Below, piece by piece: positions 28,078 to 36,651 of a stretch of 64,000 nucleotides of DNA (position 1 is the stretch's first letter; every line of letters begins with the position of its first letter). The notes beneath the pieces are model-generated. The model had not been told where the DNA came from, did not search any database, and saw nothing but the letters and a program-made list of their open reading frames with translations. The DNA comes from Prolixibacteraceae bacterium (GTDB lineage: Bacteria; Bacteroidota; Bacteroidia; Bacteroidales; Prolixibacteraceae). The stretch covers positions 1,798,001 to 1,862,000 of the forward strand of contig CP082230.1 in NCBI GenBank assembly GCA_019856515.1. The letters run 5' to 3'. The position numbers and the translations under genes were made by a program.

Positions 28078-28860
28078 ATGAGAAAAGTATTATTAGTAAT
28101 AGTAGCATTTGTGTTTTATATAAACATAAGTAGTGCTTCATCAGAAGATAAAGTGGGGAATAAATTCGAAAGTGAACAGTATGAAGAGATATCCCCTTTA
28201 AAACAAAATCCATATGTAAAACCGAGAAGGAGAAAAACTAAATCGGAATATCGCAAGAAATCAATATGGGAAAACCGAGTAAACTTTGGTTTTGGCATGA
28301 ATTGGAATAATTTTTCAGGAATTAAAACAGAATCGAAGAACAGTGGCTATGCTTTTGATGCTAGCTATTACCATTTTATCATTGAATCATTAGGTATTGG
28401 AATGGAAACCAACCTTAACAAATGTCTGTTTGATAATGGAGACTTCAGTTATGAGGACAAAGCCACGACACATGTCATTGATCAAGATTTAAAACACCAA
28501 ACGAGTATGTTCTTTGTCGGCCCATCAATTATGACACGTACAACAGCTGCATCAAACTATTTGGTCTTTTATGCAGCTATCAGTGCCGGCTATGCCTCGT
28601 GTAATATGATTGATCGGAATAATACCCCCAATAAGTATGACTTAAGCTTTAATGGACTGGGGGTTTTATGGAAAGCTGGCGTAGATATCTCCATTGCAGA
28701 GAATGTATATTTTAACGTTGGAGGAAGCTATTTTAGAACAAGTAGTAAAACATTTAACAGTCTATTAAATGGAGCCAATCATGAATTTACACTAAAAGAT
28801 GGTCTTGGCATCAAATACAATAACTTTGGAGTCAATTTCGGTTTGGTTCTGAGCTTCTAA
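28078..28860 (+). CDS. outer-membrane beta-barrel protein
   Basis: A 260-residue protein with a signal peptide ending near residue 20 (FYINISSASS). A basic, disordered segment follows (KPRRRKTKSEYRKK, about 49-62), then a beta-rich region with alternating polar and aromatic residues (NFGFGMNWNNFSG, GIGMETNL, NVGGSYFRTS) that ends NNFGVNFGLVLSF, a typical barrel end strand. This is consistent with a small porin-like barrel of eight to ten strands. I recognise no specific family. It is divergent from the TPR gene across 261 bp, so they could share a regulatory region. A bidirectional hairpin follows. Confidence 0.7.
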   Translation: MRKVLLVIVAFVFYINISSASSEDKVGNKFESEQYEEISPLKQNPYVKPRRRKTKSEYRKKSIWENRVNFGFGMNWNNFSGIKTESKNSGYAFDASYYHFIIESLGIGMETNLNKCLFDNGDFSYEDKATTHVIDQDLKHQTSMFFVGPSIMTRTTAASNYLVFYAAISAGYASCNMIDRNNTPNKYDLSFNGLGVLWKAGVDISIAENVYFNVGGSYFRTSSKTFNSLLNGANHEFTLKDGLGIKYNNFGVNFGLVLSF

Positions 28861-28873
28861 ACTCACTAAATTC

Positions 28874-28901
28874 GTTCGATATCTTACATAAGATATCGAA
28901 C
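28874..28901. terminator. bidirectional hairpin terminator
   Basis: 12-bp perfect stem GTTCGATATCTT / AAGATATCGAAC around ACAT, between the converging barrel-protein and CBM9-like genes. Confidence 0.7.
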
Positions 28902-28910
28902 AAATTTAAA

Positions 28911-29552
28911 TTAGCTGATAGTTAAATCACCAAAGTATTCTGGACGATGGTAATCAGGTTGATCAGTACCGATAGGATTCCATGTTACAAAATGCATTTT
29001 AGGAGTTTTATCGCCGCACTTGAAAAAGTTACCCTTATATAGTTCTTTATCTAGCTTAAAGTTAGGATGTTTAACAAAAGCATCAAAAGGAAGCTTCGCA
29101 GTAAGCGTATATGTCGTTATCTTTTCGGTCTCTTCTACAGGTGATGTTCCTAGGGAGCTAAACACTTTAATTCCATTCAATTTAGAAGCATCAATACGTT
29201 CACGATCTCTACCAGAGCCATAACCAAATAAGAATGTTCCTATCGCATTCATCTCAAGGTTGTAATAACCTTGATCATCTGGAGCAAAGAAGAACTCACA
29301 ACAACTATCTTCGTATACCTCTCCATTAATCTCTGTTGTAACAGCTTTCACTTCTTCATTTTGCACATGAAAATGGATATAAAAGGCTTCATCATCATGA
29401 CCAATATGAAAGGTAACCTCTGGTTTTACAGGATAATCATTCCAGTTTACAGTATCTACATTATTTTGTTCTAATTTCTCCAATAAAGCAGCAGCCTCTG
29501 TCATGCTCTTAGGCGTACTTATCTTCGCAATCTTAAGATTTTTTGACGTCAT
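28911..29552 (-). CDS. CBM9-like carbohydrate-binding protein
   Basis: This 213-residue protein resembles the 'carbohydrate-binding family 9-like' domain: a beta sandwich with VTFHIGHDDEAFYIHFHVQNEEVKA, VYEDSCCEFFFAPDDQGYYNLEMNAIGTFL, and a closing FVTWNPIGTDQPDYHRPEYFGDLTIS. In larger enzymes this domain binds sugar ends, but here it stands alone. No signal peptide is visible (MTSKNLKIAKISTP), so it looks cytoplasmic or is exported by another route, which is odd for a sugar binder. It lies upstream of a regulatory group but has no sugar-enzyme neighbour. The domain call is good, the function is not known. Confidence 0.75.
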   Translation of the reverse strand: MTSKNLKIAKISTPKSMTEAAALLEKLEQNNVDTVNWNDYPVKPEVTFHIGHDDEAFYIHFHVQNEEVKAVTTEINGEVYEDSCCEFFFAPDDQGYYNLEMNAIGTFLFGYGSGRDRERIDASKLNGIKVFSSLGTSPVEETEKITTYTLTAKLPFDAFVKHPNFKLDKELYKGNFFKCGDKTPKMHFVTWNPIGTDQPDYHRPEYFGDLTIS

Positions 29553-29617
29553 GTGTTTTGAGTTATAATATGATTTATGAGCTGGTTAATATAATCAATT
29601 TATATGACCCCAAAGCT

Positions 29618-29980
29618 TTACTTTGATGAAAATTCATCTAGATATTCTTTTAGGTCGCAGACTGTTTTTTTACTGTTCCCAATAAAGATTACATTATTGT
29701 CTACAAATACTGGGCGCTTAAGAAAAGTATAGTCACTTAAAATATATTGCTTTATCTCCTCTTCTGTAAGGTTTTTATTTTTCAGGTCAAGTGCTTTATA
29801 CTTCTGTGCTCTTTTGTTAAAAAGAGCTTCATAACTTCCTGCTAAATGACACATCTCATCAAGATCTTTCTCAGTATAGCAAGTTGTTTTTATGTCTTGT
29901 TTGATTACATTTTCAGATAGTTCTACTTCATTCATTATACGTTTACACGTCGAACATGTCGATAAATAATAAAATTTCAT
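29618..29980 (-). CDS. ArsC/Spx-family protein
   Basis: A small thioredoxin-fold protein of about 120 residues. It begins MKFYYLSTCSTCKRIMNEV, with the CSTC active-site motif of the ArsC/Spx/YffB family. The C-terminal part has the family pattern (LSDYTFLKRPVFVDNNVIFIGN, with KRP in the expected cis-Pro position). A longer frame from 30031 adds a poor N-terminus, so I chose 29980. It may be a thiol-disulfide or glutaredoxin-linked reductase, or an Spx-like RNA polymerase partner. It lies 70 bp downstream of the Crp/Fnr regulator on the same strand and may be co-transcribed, which would fit a redox or nitrosative-stress context. Confidence 0.8.
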   Translation of the reverse strand: MKFYYLSTCSTCKRIMNEVELSENVIKQDIKTTCYTEKDLDEMCHLAGSYEALFNKRAQKYKALDLKNKNLTEEEIKQYILSDYTFLKRPVFVDNNVIFIGNSKKTVCDLKEYLDEFSSK

Positions 29981-30050
29981 GGTTCTTTTTTTTCGGTTAA
30001 ACTTCTTGTTCAATTCATACCCTGATAGCATTTGTAAAAAATATAATTAG

Positions 30051-30713
30051 CTACTCCATTAGAATATCTTTCAAAGCTTGAAGATCTAATATAACGACTT
30101 TTTTTCTCTCCCATAAAATGATGTTATTTGAAGTAAGCTCGCCAATAGTTCTTGCTAAAGAAGGACGTGTCACACCAAACAGTTCTGCAAGTGCAGATTG
30201 AGACTCCTTTAGTTCAATCTCATTTTGACCTCTCTTCAACAGAAAAAAAGCGAGTTTTTGTCTAATTGTCTTAAAAGAGAGGAATGTGATCTTTTCCGTC
30301 AGAAATTGGGCTTTATTCGAAATAATATTTAGGTAATTGATTAAAAGTTGTGACTGTGTTGTCAACAATTGAGTAAAAGATTTTTTATCAATACGAAGTA
30401 ATCTGCCATCTGTTTTAGCTAGTAAATTTACAGGAAATCTATTTTTCTTACCATAAACAAAAGCTGCAGCAATCAGCATTGGACCATTTAAAAGCTCTAT
30501 TTTTAATTTATTTCCAGCTAGATCTAACATCGCACCCTCTAAGGTACCATCCATAAGAATGATCATCTCTTCGATAGGATCTCCAGCATGGGCAATCAAA
30601 CTCTCTTTAGTAAATTTCGTTACTCGGTATCTTGAACCATTCAGGATATCAGCAATCTCTGATTCTGGAATACCTTTAAATAACATGGTCTTTTGCAGTA
30701 CTTGTTCCATCAT
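30051..30713 (-). CDS. Crp/Fnr-family regulator, HcpR-like by context
   Basis: A 220-residue regulator with an N-terminal cyclic-nucleotide-binding-like beta roll (about 20-115; GTLEGAMLDLAGNKLKIELL), a long dimer helix, and a C-terminal winged helix (SQSALAELFGVTRPSLARTIGEL). The Fnr-type N-terminal cysteine cluster is absent, so oxygen sensing by an Fe-S cluster is unlikely. It is divergent from the ferredoxin-hcp operon, and two palindromes lie between them. By analogy with HcpR of Porphyromonas and relatives, it probably activates hcp in response to nitric oxide or nitrite (inference from context). The ArsC-like gene follows on the same strand. Confidence 0.88.
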   Translation of the reverse strand: MMEQVLQKTMLFKGIPESEIADILNGSRYRVTKFTKESLIAHAGDPIEEMIILMDGTLEGAMLDLAGNKLKIELLNGPMLIAAAFVYGKKNRFPVNLLAKTDGRLLRIDKKSFTQLLTTQSQLLINYLNIISNKAQFLTEKITFLSFKTIRQKLAFFLLKRGQNEIELKESQSALAELFGVTRPSLARTIGELTSNNIILWERKKVVILDLQALKDILME

Positions 30714-30735
30714 AACTTTTGTGATATTTTGAATT

Positions 30736-30753
30736 TTACCTCAACACAGGTAA
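30736..30753. promoter_or_regulatory. palindrome next to the regulator gene
   Basis: TTACCT-N6-AGGTAA, perfect arms, 23 bp upstream of the Crp/Fnr start codon. Its ACACAGGT recurs inverted (ACCTGTGT) at 30836-30843. It is possibly an operator for autoregulation. Confidence 0.4.
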
Positions 30754-30840
30754 TGGGATACATTTAAAATTCATGGTGAATATAGTAGAAAAAACAATTT
30801 AAGATACAAAAAGATCTTTTTTTCAAAAAAACTTCACCTG

Positions 30841-30856
30841 TGTAACAACTGTTACA
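30841..30856. promoter_or_regulatory. predicted Crp/Fnr (HcpR-like) binding site
   Basis: Perfect palindrome TGTAAC-AACT-GTTACA. Its centre (30848.5) lies about 40-41 bp before the start of transcription predicted from the TATATTTG box, the class II activator position. Confidence 0.65.
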
Positions 30857-30877
30857 ATTTAGGTCTCATGTCTAGCC

Positions 30878-30885
30878 TATATTTG
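30878..30885 (+). promoter_or_regulatory. predicted -7 box of the ferredoxin-hcp operon
   Basis: TATATTTG matches the Bacteroidota -7 consensus TAnnTTTG. No good -33 TTG is present; instead the palindrome occupies that place, which fits an activator-dependent promoter. Confidence 0.55.
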
Positions 30886-30945
30886 CCATTGAAAGTTAAT
30901 CGAGAGAGTTACGGAATTTCTTTCAAGATCTAAATAAAAAGTGTC

Positions 30946-31905
30946 ATGGGAAAAAATATGAGAGAGATAATCAAAATAGACGAATCATTGTGCAATGGAT
31001 GTGGATTATGTATTCCAAACTGCCATGAAGGGGCTTTAAGAATCATCGATAAGAAGGCTCGCCTTATAAGTGATTTGATGTGCGATGGTCTTGGTGCATG
31101 TATTGGACACTGTCCAAAGGGTGCTATTGAGATTGAAACAAGAGAAGCTGCTCCTTATGACGAAATTTTAGTAATCAAAGATATGGTTAATAAGGGAAAG
31201 AACACTGTTATTGCCCATCTGTGCCACCTTAAGGATTACAATGAAATGGAGTTTGTTCGTCAAGGGGTTCAATGGATGTCTCAAAACCAGGATGCTTTTG
31301 ATTTTGATCTACAAGAGATAAAACAGATAGTTCACAACCACCAAGGAGGAACAAAAAAAACCGAGAAAGTAGAAGAGAAAACAACAAATATGAAATCATC
31401 ACTAATTATGGAACCAGCACAAGCAGGAGGATGCGGTACGGGAGGATCAGGATGTCCTGGATCCCAGAATGTAGCTTTTGATGCTCCTGCAGGAATGGCA
31501 CAGCATATAACATCAGCCACCCCAAGTGCACTACGTCAATGGCCAGTACAGATGCACCTATTAAACCCCAATGCACCATTCCTTAAGAATGCGGACTTAT
31601 TGATTGCCGCGGACTGTGTCGCATTTTCAGTAGGTAACTTTCATTCAGATTTCCTACCAGGAAAAGCATTGGCTATTGCATGTCCAAAATTAGATTCACA
31701 ACAACAAACTTACATTGACAAATTAATCATGATGATTAATGAAGCTCGTATCAACACGATTACGGTGATGCTTATGGAAGTACCTTGTTGCGGTGGACTA
31801 TTACGATTGGTACAAGAGGCTTGTTTAGAAGCATCACGTAAGGTCCCAGTAAAAGTGATTACAGTAAGTATTCAAGGCAAGATCCTTGATGAATCATGGG
31901 CTTAG
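30946..31905 (+). CDS. 4Fe-4S ferredoxin-type protein of the hcp locus
   Basis: A 319-residue cytoplasmic iron-sulfur protein. The N-terminus has CNGCGLCIPNCHEGAL, a complete cluster motif, and CDGLGACIGHCPKGAI, a modified second motif with only three of the usual cysteines in spacing. The middle has a Gly/Cys-rich stretch (GGCGTGGSGCPGS), and the C-terminal domain has PCCGGLLRLVQEAC. In Bacteroidota this protein is commonly found beside hcp and probably passes electrons to it. ATG codons at 30946 and 30958 are both possible starts. Its 153-bp spacing to hcp suggests one transcript, controlled by the upstream palindrome. Confidence 0.88.
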   Translation: MGKNMREIIKIDESLCNGCGLCIPNCHEGALRIIDKKARLISDLMCDGLGACIGHCPKGAIEIETREAAPYDEILVIKDMVNKGKNTVIAHLCHLKDYNEMEFVRQGVQWMSQNQDAFDFDLQEIKQIVHNHQGGTKKTEKVEEKTTNMKSSLIMEPAQAGGCGTGGSGCPGSQNVAFDAPAGMAQHITSATPSALRQWPVQMHLLNPNAPFLKNADLLIAADCVAFSVGNFHSDFLPGKALAIACPKLDSQQQTYIDKLIMMINEARINTITVMLMEVPCCGGLLRLVQEACLEASRKVPVKVITVSIQGKILDESWA

Positions 31906-32058
31906 TAAGAGAGAAATGATATTTTATTACCAATAACTATATTGAAATGATAGAATTGGTATAAGTATTACGACTTTAAACCCAACAAAATATTTCAAAA
32001 GTTTATTTAACCCTTTCGAATTCATCGGAAGATTCGAAAACATTAAAAAATAAAGATT

Positions 32059-33705
32059 ATGAGTATGTTCTGTTTTCAGTGTCAAGAGGCTGCTAAAGGT
32101 ACAGGTTGTACTATTAAAGGAGTTTGTGGTAAGAACGAAGAGGTAGCAAACCTACAAGATCTACTAATGTATGTAGTTAAAGGTATTGCGACTTATGCAC
32201 ACCATGGCCGTGCATTAGGTATGGAGGATGACATTGCCAATAAATATATTATCGATGCTCTTTTTACAACAATTACAAATGCTAATTTTGATCCAGAAAA
32301 GATCACCGAGGTTATTACAACAGGTTTAGCAATCCGTAATCGCCTGAAAGAGGAGTATATTGCAAAAGGAGGGGATGCAAATATTTCATCTTTCGGTGCA
32401 ACGACATGGAATCCAGAAACAACAGCAGGCTATGTAGCAAAAGGTTCTGTTGTAGGAATATTAGCTATTGAGAACGAGGATATTCGTTCATTAAAAGAGT
32501 TGATTACTTATGGTCTTAAGGGTGCAGCAGCATACGCTGAACATGCTTGGAATCTAGACTTTGAAAACAAAGAGTTTCATTCATTTATTCAACGTGCCCT
32601 TTATGAGATTACACGTGATGATATCTCTGCAGACGAATTGGTTGCATTGACTCTTGAAACAGGGAAATACGGAGTGGATGTAATGGCACTACTTGATGAA
32701 GCCAATACATCGACTTATGGTAACCCAGAAATCACTGAAGTAAATATCGGAGTAAGTGATAAACCAGGTATTTTGATTTCAGGTCATGACCTGAAGGATA
32801 TGGAAGAGCTATTGAAGCAGACTGAAGGAACAGGTGTGGACGTATACACACACAGTGAGATGCTTCCTGCAAACTACTATCCTGCATTTAAAAAATATAG
32901 CCACTTTGTTGGTAACTATGGTAATGCATGGTGGAAACAAGATAAAGAATTTGCTAGTTTCAATGGACCTATCTTGATGACAACAAATTGTATCACTCCA
33001 CCTAAATCATCTTATGTTGATCGTGTTTATACGACAGGAGCAGCAGGATTTGTTGGTGTAAAACACATTCCAAATAGAGCAAAAGATGGCGCGAAAGATT
33101 TCACCCAAATCATCGAACATGCAAAACAATGTGAAGCTCCTATTGAGATCGAAAAAGGTAAGATCGTAGGTGGTTTTGCACACAACCAAGTTATTCAATT
33201 GGCAGACAAGGTAGTGGATGCTGTAAAAACAGGTGCTATTCGTAAGTTCTTTGTAATGGCAGGTTGTGACGGACGTATGAAAAGCCGTGACTACTATACT
33301 GAATTTGCAGAAAAACTTCCAAAAGATACTGTAATTCTTACAGCTGGTTGCGCAAAATATCGTTACAATAAGCTTGAACTTGGTGATATCGGAGGGATCC
33401 CTCGCGTATTAGATGCAGGTCAATGTAATGATTCATATTCACTAGCAGTGATCGCCTTGAAATTGAAAGAGGTATTTGAATTAAATGACATTAATGAACT
33501 TCCAATTGCTTATAACATTGCTTGGTATGAGCAGAAAGCGGTTATCGTTCTATTGGCACTACTTCATTTAGGAGTAAAAAATATTCATTTAGGACCTACA
33601 TTACCAGCGTTCCTTTCTCCAAATGTCGCAAAAGTTTTGGTTGACACATTCGGCATTGGTGGTATTGGAACTGTTGATGAAGACATGAAGATGTTCATGA
33701 ACTAA
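32059..33705 (+). CDS. hcp: hybrid cluster protein (hydroxylamine / NO reductase)
   Basis: Hcp carries a cubane [4Fe-4S] and a hybrid Fe-S-O cluster. It reduces hydroxylamine in vitro and nitric oxide in cells. The N-terminal cubane ligands are [19 protein letters not shown], spacing C-x2-C-x8-C-x5-C, the class found in strict anaerobes. Further hallmark segments are [63 protein letters not shown] and [30 protein letters not shown]. At 548 residues it has normal length. It lies downstream of the ferredoxin gene and opposite the Crp/Fnr regulator, a nitrosative-stress unit. A strong terminator follows. Confidence 0.97.
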   Translation: MSMFCFQCQEAAKGTGCTIKGVCGKNEEVANLQDLLMYVVKGIATYAHHGRALGMEDDIANKYIIDALFTTITNANFDPEKITEVITTGLAIRNRLKEEYIAKGGDANISSFGATTWNPETTAGYVAKGSVVGILAIENEDIRSLKELITYGLKGAAAYAEHAWNLDFENKEFHSFIQRALYEITRDDISADELVALTLETGKYGVDVMALLDEANTSTYGNPEITEVNIGVSDKPGILISGHDLKDMEELLKQTEGTGVDVYTHSEMLPANYYPAFKKYSHFVGNYGNAWWKQDKEFASFNGPILMTTNCITPPKSSYVDRVYTTGAAGFVGVKHIPNRAKDGAKDFTQIIEHAKQCEAPIEIEKGKIVGGFAHNQVIQLADKVVDAVKTGAIRKFFVMAGCDGRMKSRDYYTEFAEKLPKDTVILTAGCAKYRYNKLELGDIGGIPRVLDAGQCNDSYSLAVIALKLKEVFELNDINELPIAYNIAWYEQKAVIVLLALLHLGVKNIHLGPTLPAFLSPNVAKVLVDTFGIGGIGTVDEDMKMFMN

Positions 33706-33736
33706 TTCATTGCTTCCGTAGTAAACTAAATTGCAT

Positions 33737-33772
33737 AGAAGCCATCTCCTTTTTACTGAAGAGATGGCTTCT
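33737..33772 (+). terminator. hcp terminator
   Basis: Perfect 12-bp stem AGAAGCCATCTC / GAGATGGCTTCT followed by TTTTTG, 31 bp after the hcp stop codon. Confidence 0.88.
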
Positions 33773-33876
33773 TTTTGTGTTTATTAAATAGTTGTTGTAA
33801 GTAATTGGCAACGATAAGGACAGCAAATTTATCACTAGAATGAGTAAATGATGCAGAGGATCTCCAAATGTTTCCT

Positions 33877-33936
33877 CCGTAGTTTGTTGATACTTCGTTG
33901 ATACTTGATTCATCAAAAATGTTAAATAGATGAATA
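33877..33936 (-). repeat. 11-bp array B with conserved 28-nt flank
   Basis: Read on the minus strand: the flank TATTCATCTATTTAACATTTTTGATGAA (33936 to 33909), then three units TCAAGTATCAA, CGAAGTATCAA, CAAACTACGGA, then GGAAAC. The same element, with one base difference in the flank and four units, occurs at 53597-53674. Confidence 0.88.
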
Positions 33937-34151
33937 TTATATAGTAATAATATCTTAAGACTATTTTTATTCTACTGTCAATCCATGCTAAATATACAGA
34001 CATTCATCATCCTATTTATTCTCTAAACATTTTGGAGAGAGCGACTTCTCCTAATGTTATGTATTGATCATTTTATTTCTTAATCCAAACTAATTCTTCT
34101 GTTTTAAGTTTTAATATCAATATTTATCGGCATTTATTAAACCGTGAAAAA

Positions 34152-36227
34152 CTACAAAGAAAGCTTTTTCTCAATATTTGTGATCTTAACACAAAGGTTC
34201 ATATACTCTTTCTCATCTTTAACCTGTTGTGTTGTAAATTTATCAAATACATCTTCCCCTAACTTGTCTATTATTTTGAACTTTAACATCGAGGTATAAT
34301 CATCATGATATTGAAGCTTCTTCTTTTCATCATCTAGATGCTCTAAACTACGAAGTCCATCTCGATATACGATAAAAGCATTTCTAACAGCTTTATCATT
34401 ATTACGATTTATATCCTTATAAGAATAAATTAATTCAATGTAACTATTAATGATGCTTTGGTCAAATTTCTTATTCAGATCGAACTGCTTCTCTAACTCT
34501 TTTTGAGTCTCCTTATATGTATCAAGAAGAATCATTAATGAATCTCTCTTTATTCCCGCACCTAAGTTTGTTACCTCTTGTTTATTACTTAAAGTTTTAT
34601 CTTTAATTGAAACTCCTCCTTCTTTGTTCAATAAACGTTTCAAATCATTTAATTTTCTTTCAGTGGTAGCCATCATATTTAATACCAAGAGGCAAGCTCC
34701 TTGGTATTGTTCAGCTTCTGTGGAACCTATAACTTCAGAAATATTTTTCATCTCTTTACTTCTAAGCTCATCACATACAGCAGCTCTTTTTTCTGGATGA
34801 TGTACTGAGTAAATAGCCTTCCGGTAATCCTTTCGAAACGTGGTTATTGATTTACGTATTAATCGTTCCTCTTTGGGACTTAACTCTTTGATTTTAGAAA
34901 TAATCTCAATATGCTTATCGGTTCCATAAGTATCATTCCTTTTATACAAAAAGAAAGCCCTTTGAAAAAGATTCAACTGTTTTTGCAGCTTAACAACTGC
35001 ATGATTTAGGGAATCATTAGTGGTTGATCTCTGTTGAACTATCGTCGTAGCAACCTCTTTGTTTGCAGTGAATTCTGTTGTATTTTCTGGTGATGGATCA
35101 ACATGATCTTTACGCAAAGAAAGTTTGTTACGAACTAATCGTTCTTTATTCTTTATTTCTTTAAAAGAACGCTCGTAATCCTTCTTAGCCTTAAAAAAAT
35201 GATTTAATGTTTTAGGACCAACCACACTGATTAGTTGTCGAATATAAGTGACCTGAATTTTTTTAATCTCTTCAGTAAGCTCAGGTTTTTTGAATTTATT
35301 TTTTACCTCTCTTATTTTTCTTCTACTCTCCAATGAATTCGTAGTAAACTGTTGTCTTTGGCTCTGTGATAGTTCACAAACACTGTTAAGGAGACCAAGT
35401 TCTATCTTCACAACTTTCGCATCATCCTGTTCTTTCATTGAATGATATATCGAGAATTTTTGCTTCTGTTCATTTATGTCATTTAATGTTTGATACAACG
35501 AATCTCTTGCATTTCCAGTATATTTGTAAGCAATTTGAACTCTTGCATTTTCTTCATTTAGATTGTTTTTCAGTAAAGTAGATTGTTTTTCACTCTCAAT
35601 TTCATCAAGATCTTTGCTAATGGCTTTACTTGTTCTACTAACAGGAGTTGTTCGCGTCCCATTTTCAAACTGAGAAATCTCTTCTTTAAGACTATAAATA
35701 GTTCTTGACAAGGTTCTTGATTGTTTTTTATTCTCTGTCTTTATCTCCTGATAATCATGAATGGCACGGGCACCAATGACATCATAGATCGATTTCTCTT
35801 TCTGTAATAATGCCGTTTTAAAAACCTGTTTCCTCTTTAATCTATCTACGAAGTCTTCATCTTGCAAATGACGAAAATCTTGACGATATTTTAATATTAT
35901 TTTACGCAATGAAAGTTCTTGTTCCGATGAAATTTCCGTCGCACTCTTTATATCCTTTATTTCTGTTTGAATAACGAACTGATCACATCTCTTTAAAGTA
36001 CAACTCAAATCTCTCTTCTTATTATATTGCCGCCTCAAGTCTCTTAAGACTAGTCTAAGAGAATCACAATGTTTGGTTATTTGAACTTTGGTTAATTGTT
36101 TATCTTGTAATGAAGTGTTTTTATTAGCAAAACAAATATTTATTGAAGAACAAATAAATATAATACAACATATAAATGTTACTGATTGAATTAAGCGTAA
36201 TAGCTTTCGTAAGTTTTTGATGCCCAT
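34152..36227 (-). CDS. exported protein of four helical repeats (Spy/CpxP-like?)
   Basis: A 691-residue protein with a signal peptide or anchor (hydrophobic residues 15-33). The rest consists of four diverged repeats of about 157-187 residues. Each has a DSL motif (55, 242, 405, 562), then exactly 44 residues later a helix start of type LSxxQ (99 ISSEQ, 286 LSQSQ, 449 LSPKE, 606 INRNN) leading into a YR(x)DxR-like stretch. A conserved Gly (152, 337, 501, 657) follows 51-53 residues after that, before an aromatic residue. The core resembles Spy/CpxP LTxxQ helical hairpins (inference by motif). It is very rich in Lys, Glu, Arg and Gln with many coiled coils. The gene stands alone between gaps. 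Probably a periplasmic chaperone-like or structural protein; no function is known. Confidence 0.75.
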   Translation of the reverse strand: MGIKNLRKLLRLIQSVTFICCIIFICSSINICFANKNTSLQDKQLTKVQITKHCDSLRLVLRDLRRQYNKKRDLSCTLKRCDQFVIQTEIKDIKSATEISSEQELSLRKIILKYRQDFRHLQDEDFVDRLKRKQVFKTALLQKEKSIYDVIGARAIHDYQEIKTENKKQSRTLSRTIYSLKEEISQFENGTRTTPVSRTSKAISKDLDEIESEKQSTLLKNNLNEENARVQIAYKYTGNARDSLYQTLNDINEQKQKFSIYHSMKEQDDAKVVKIELGLLNSVCELSQSQRQQFTTNSLESRRKIREVKNKFKKPELTEEIKKIQVTYIRQLISVVGPKTLNHFFKAKKDYERSFKEIKNKERLVRNKLSLRKDHVDPSPENTTEFTANKEVATTIVQQRSTTNDSLNHAVVKLQKQLNLFQRAFFLYKRNDTYGTDKHIEIISKIKELSPKEERLIRKSITTFRKDYRKAIYSVHHPEKRAAVCDELRSKEMKNISEVIGSTEAEQYQGACLLVLNMMATTERKLNDLKRLLNKEGGVSIKDKTLSNKQEVTNLGAGIKRDSLMILLDTYKETQKELEKQFDLNKKFDQSIINSYIELIYSYKDINRNNDKAVRNAFIVYRDGLRSLEHLDDEKKKLQYHDDYTSMLKFKIIDKLGEDVFDKFTTQQVKDEKEYMNLCVKITNIEKKLSL

Positions 36228-36651
36228 AAAGTCTTAGTTAGATATAAACAGTGAAATATTAATAAGAGAACAACTACAAGTTAATATGGAGAGAAGATAT
36301 AATTAGGTAGTCTAAGTTATCAATGAAATGTTTAGTCGTTCAATTCAAATATAATTACTTATCTCTTATCTCTTTATTCATTTGTTTAACTAATAATAAC
36401 AATATTAGAACAATGTCATATTTATTAACATATATGTATCAATAAATATAAAATCAAATATTATGTAAACTCAAATATTGATAAAACAAAATCGGTCAAA
36501 TGTCATTTAAGAATGATGATCATACAAAATTAATTTAAATGGTGAAAATCAGATAGAAGGATATGAAACAACAATTATATTAACTAAAAAGAGGTAACAA
36601 GCCGTAGCCAGTTACCTCTTATAGTTAGATTAATGTATTATGGGGAAAGCA
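36228..36651. other. AT-rich gap
   Basis: 424 bp between two minus-strand genes, very AT-rich. Apart from the GH85 terminator at 36589-36620 I see nothing in it; it presumably holds the promoter of the four-repeat-protein gene. Confidence 0.6.
36589..36620 (-). terminator. GH85 gene terminator
   Basis: Perfect 10-bp stem AAGAGGTAAC / GTTACCTCTT, followed on the minus strand by TTTAGTTAAT, 32 bp after the stop codon. Confidence 0.75.

Larger units (their letters stand above)
33706..34151. other. gap with terminator and 11-bp array
   Basis: 446 bp between the converging hcp and four-repeat-protein genes. It holds the hcp terminator and one intergenic repeat element (array B with its 28-nt flank). 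There is no coding region; the rest is AT-rich. Confidence 0.7.
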
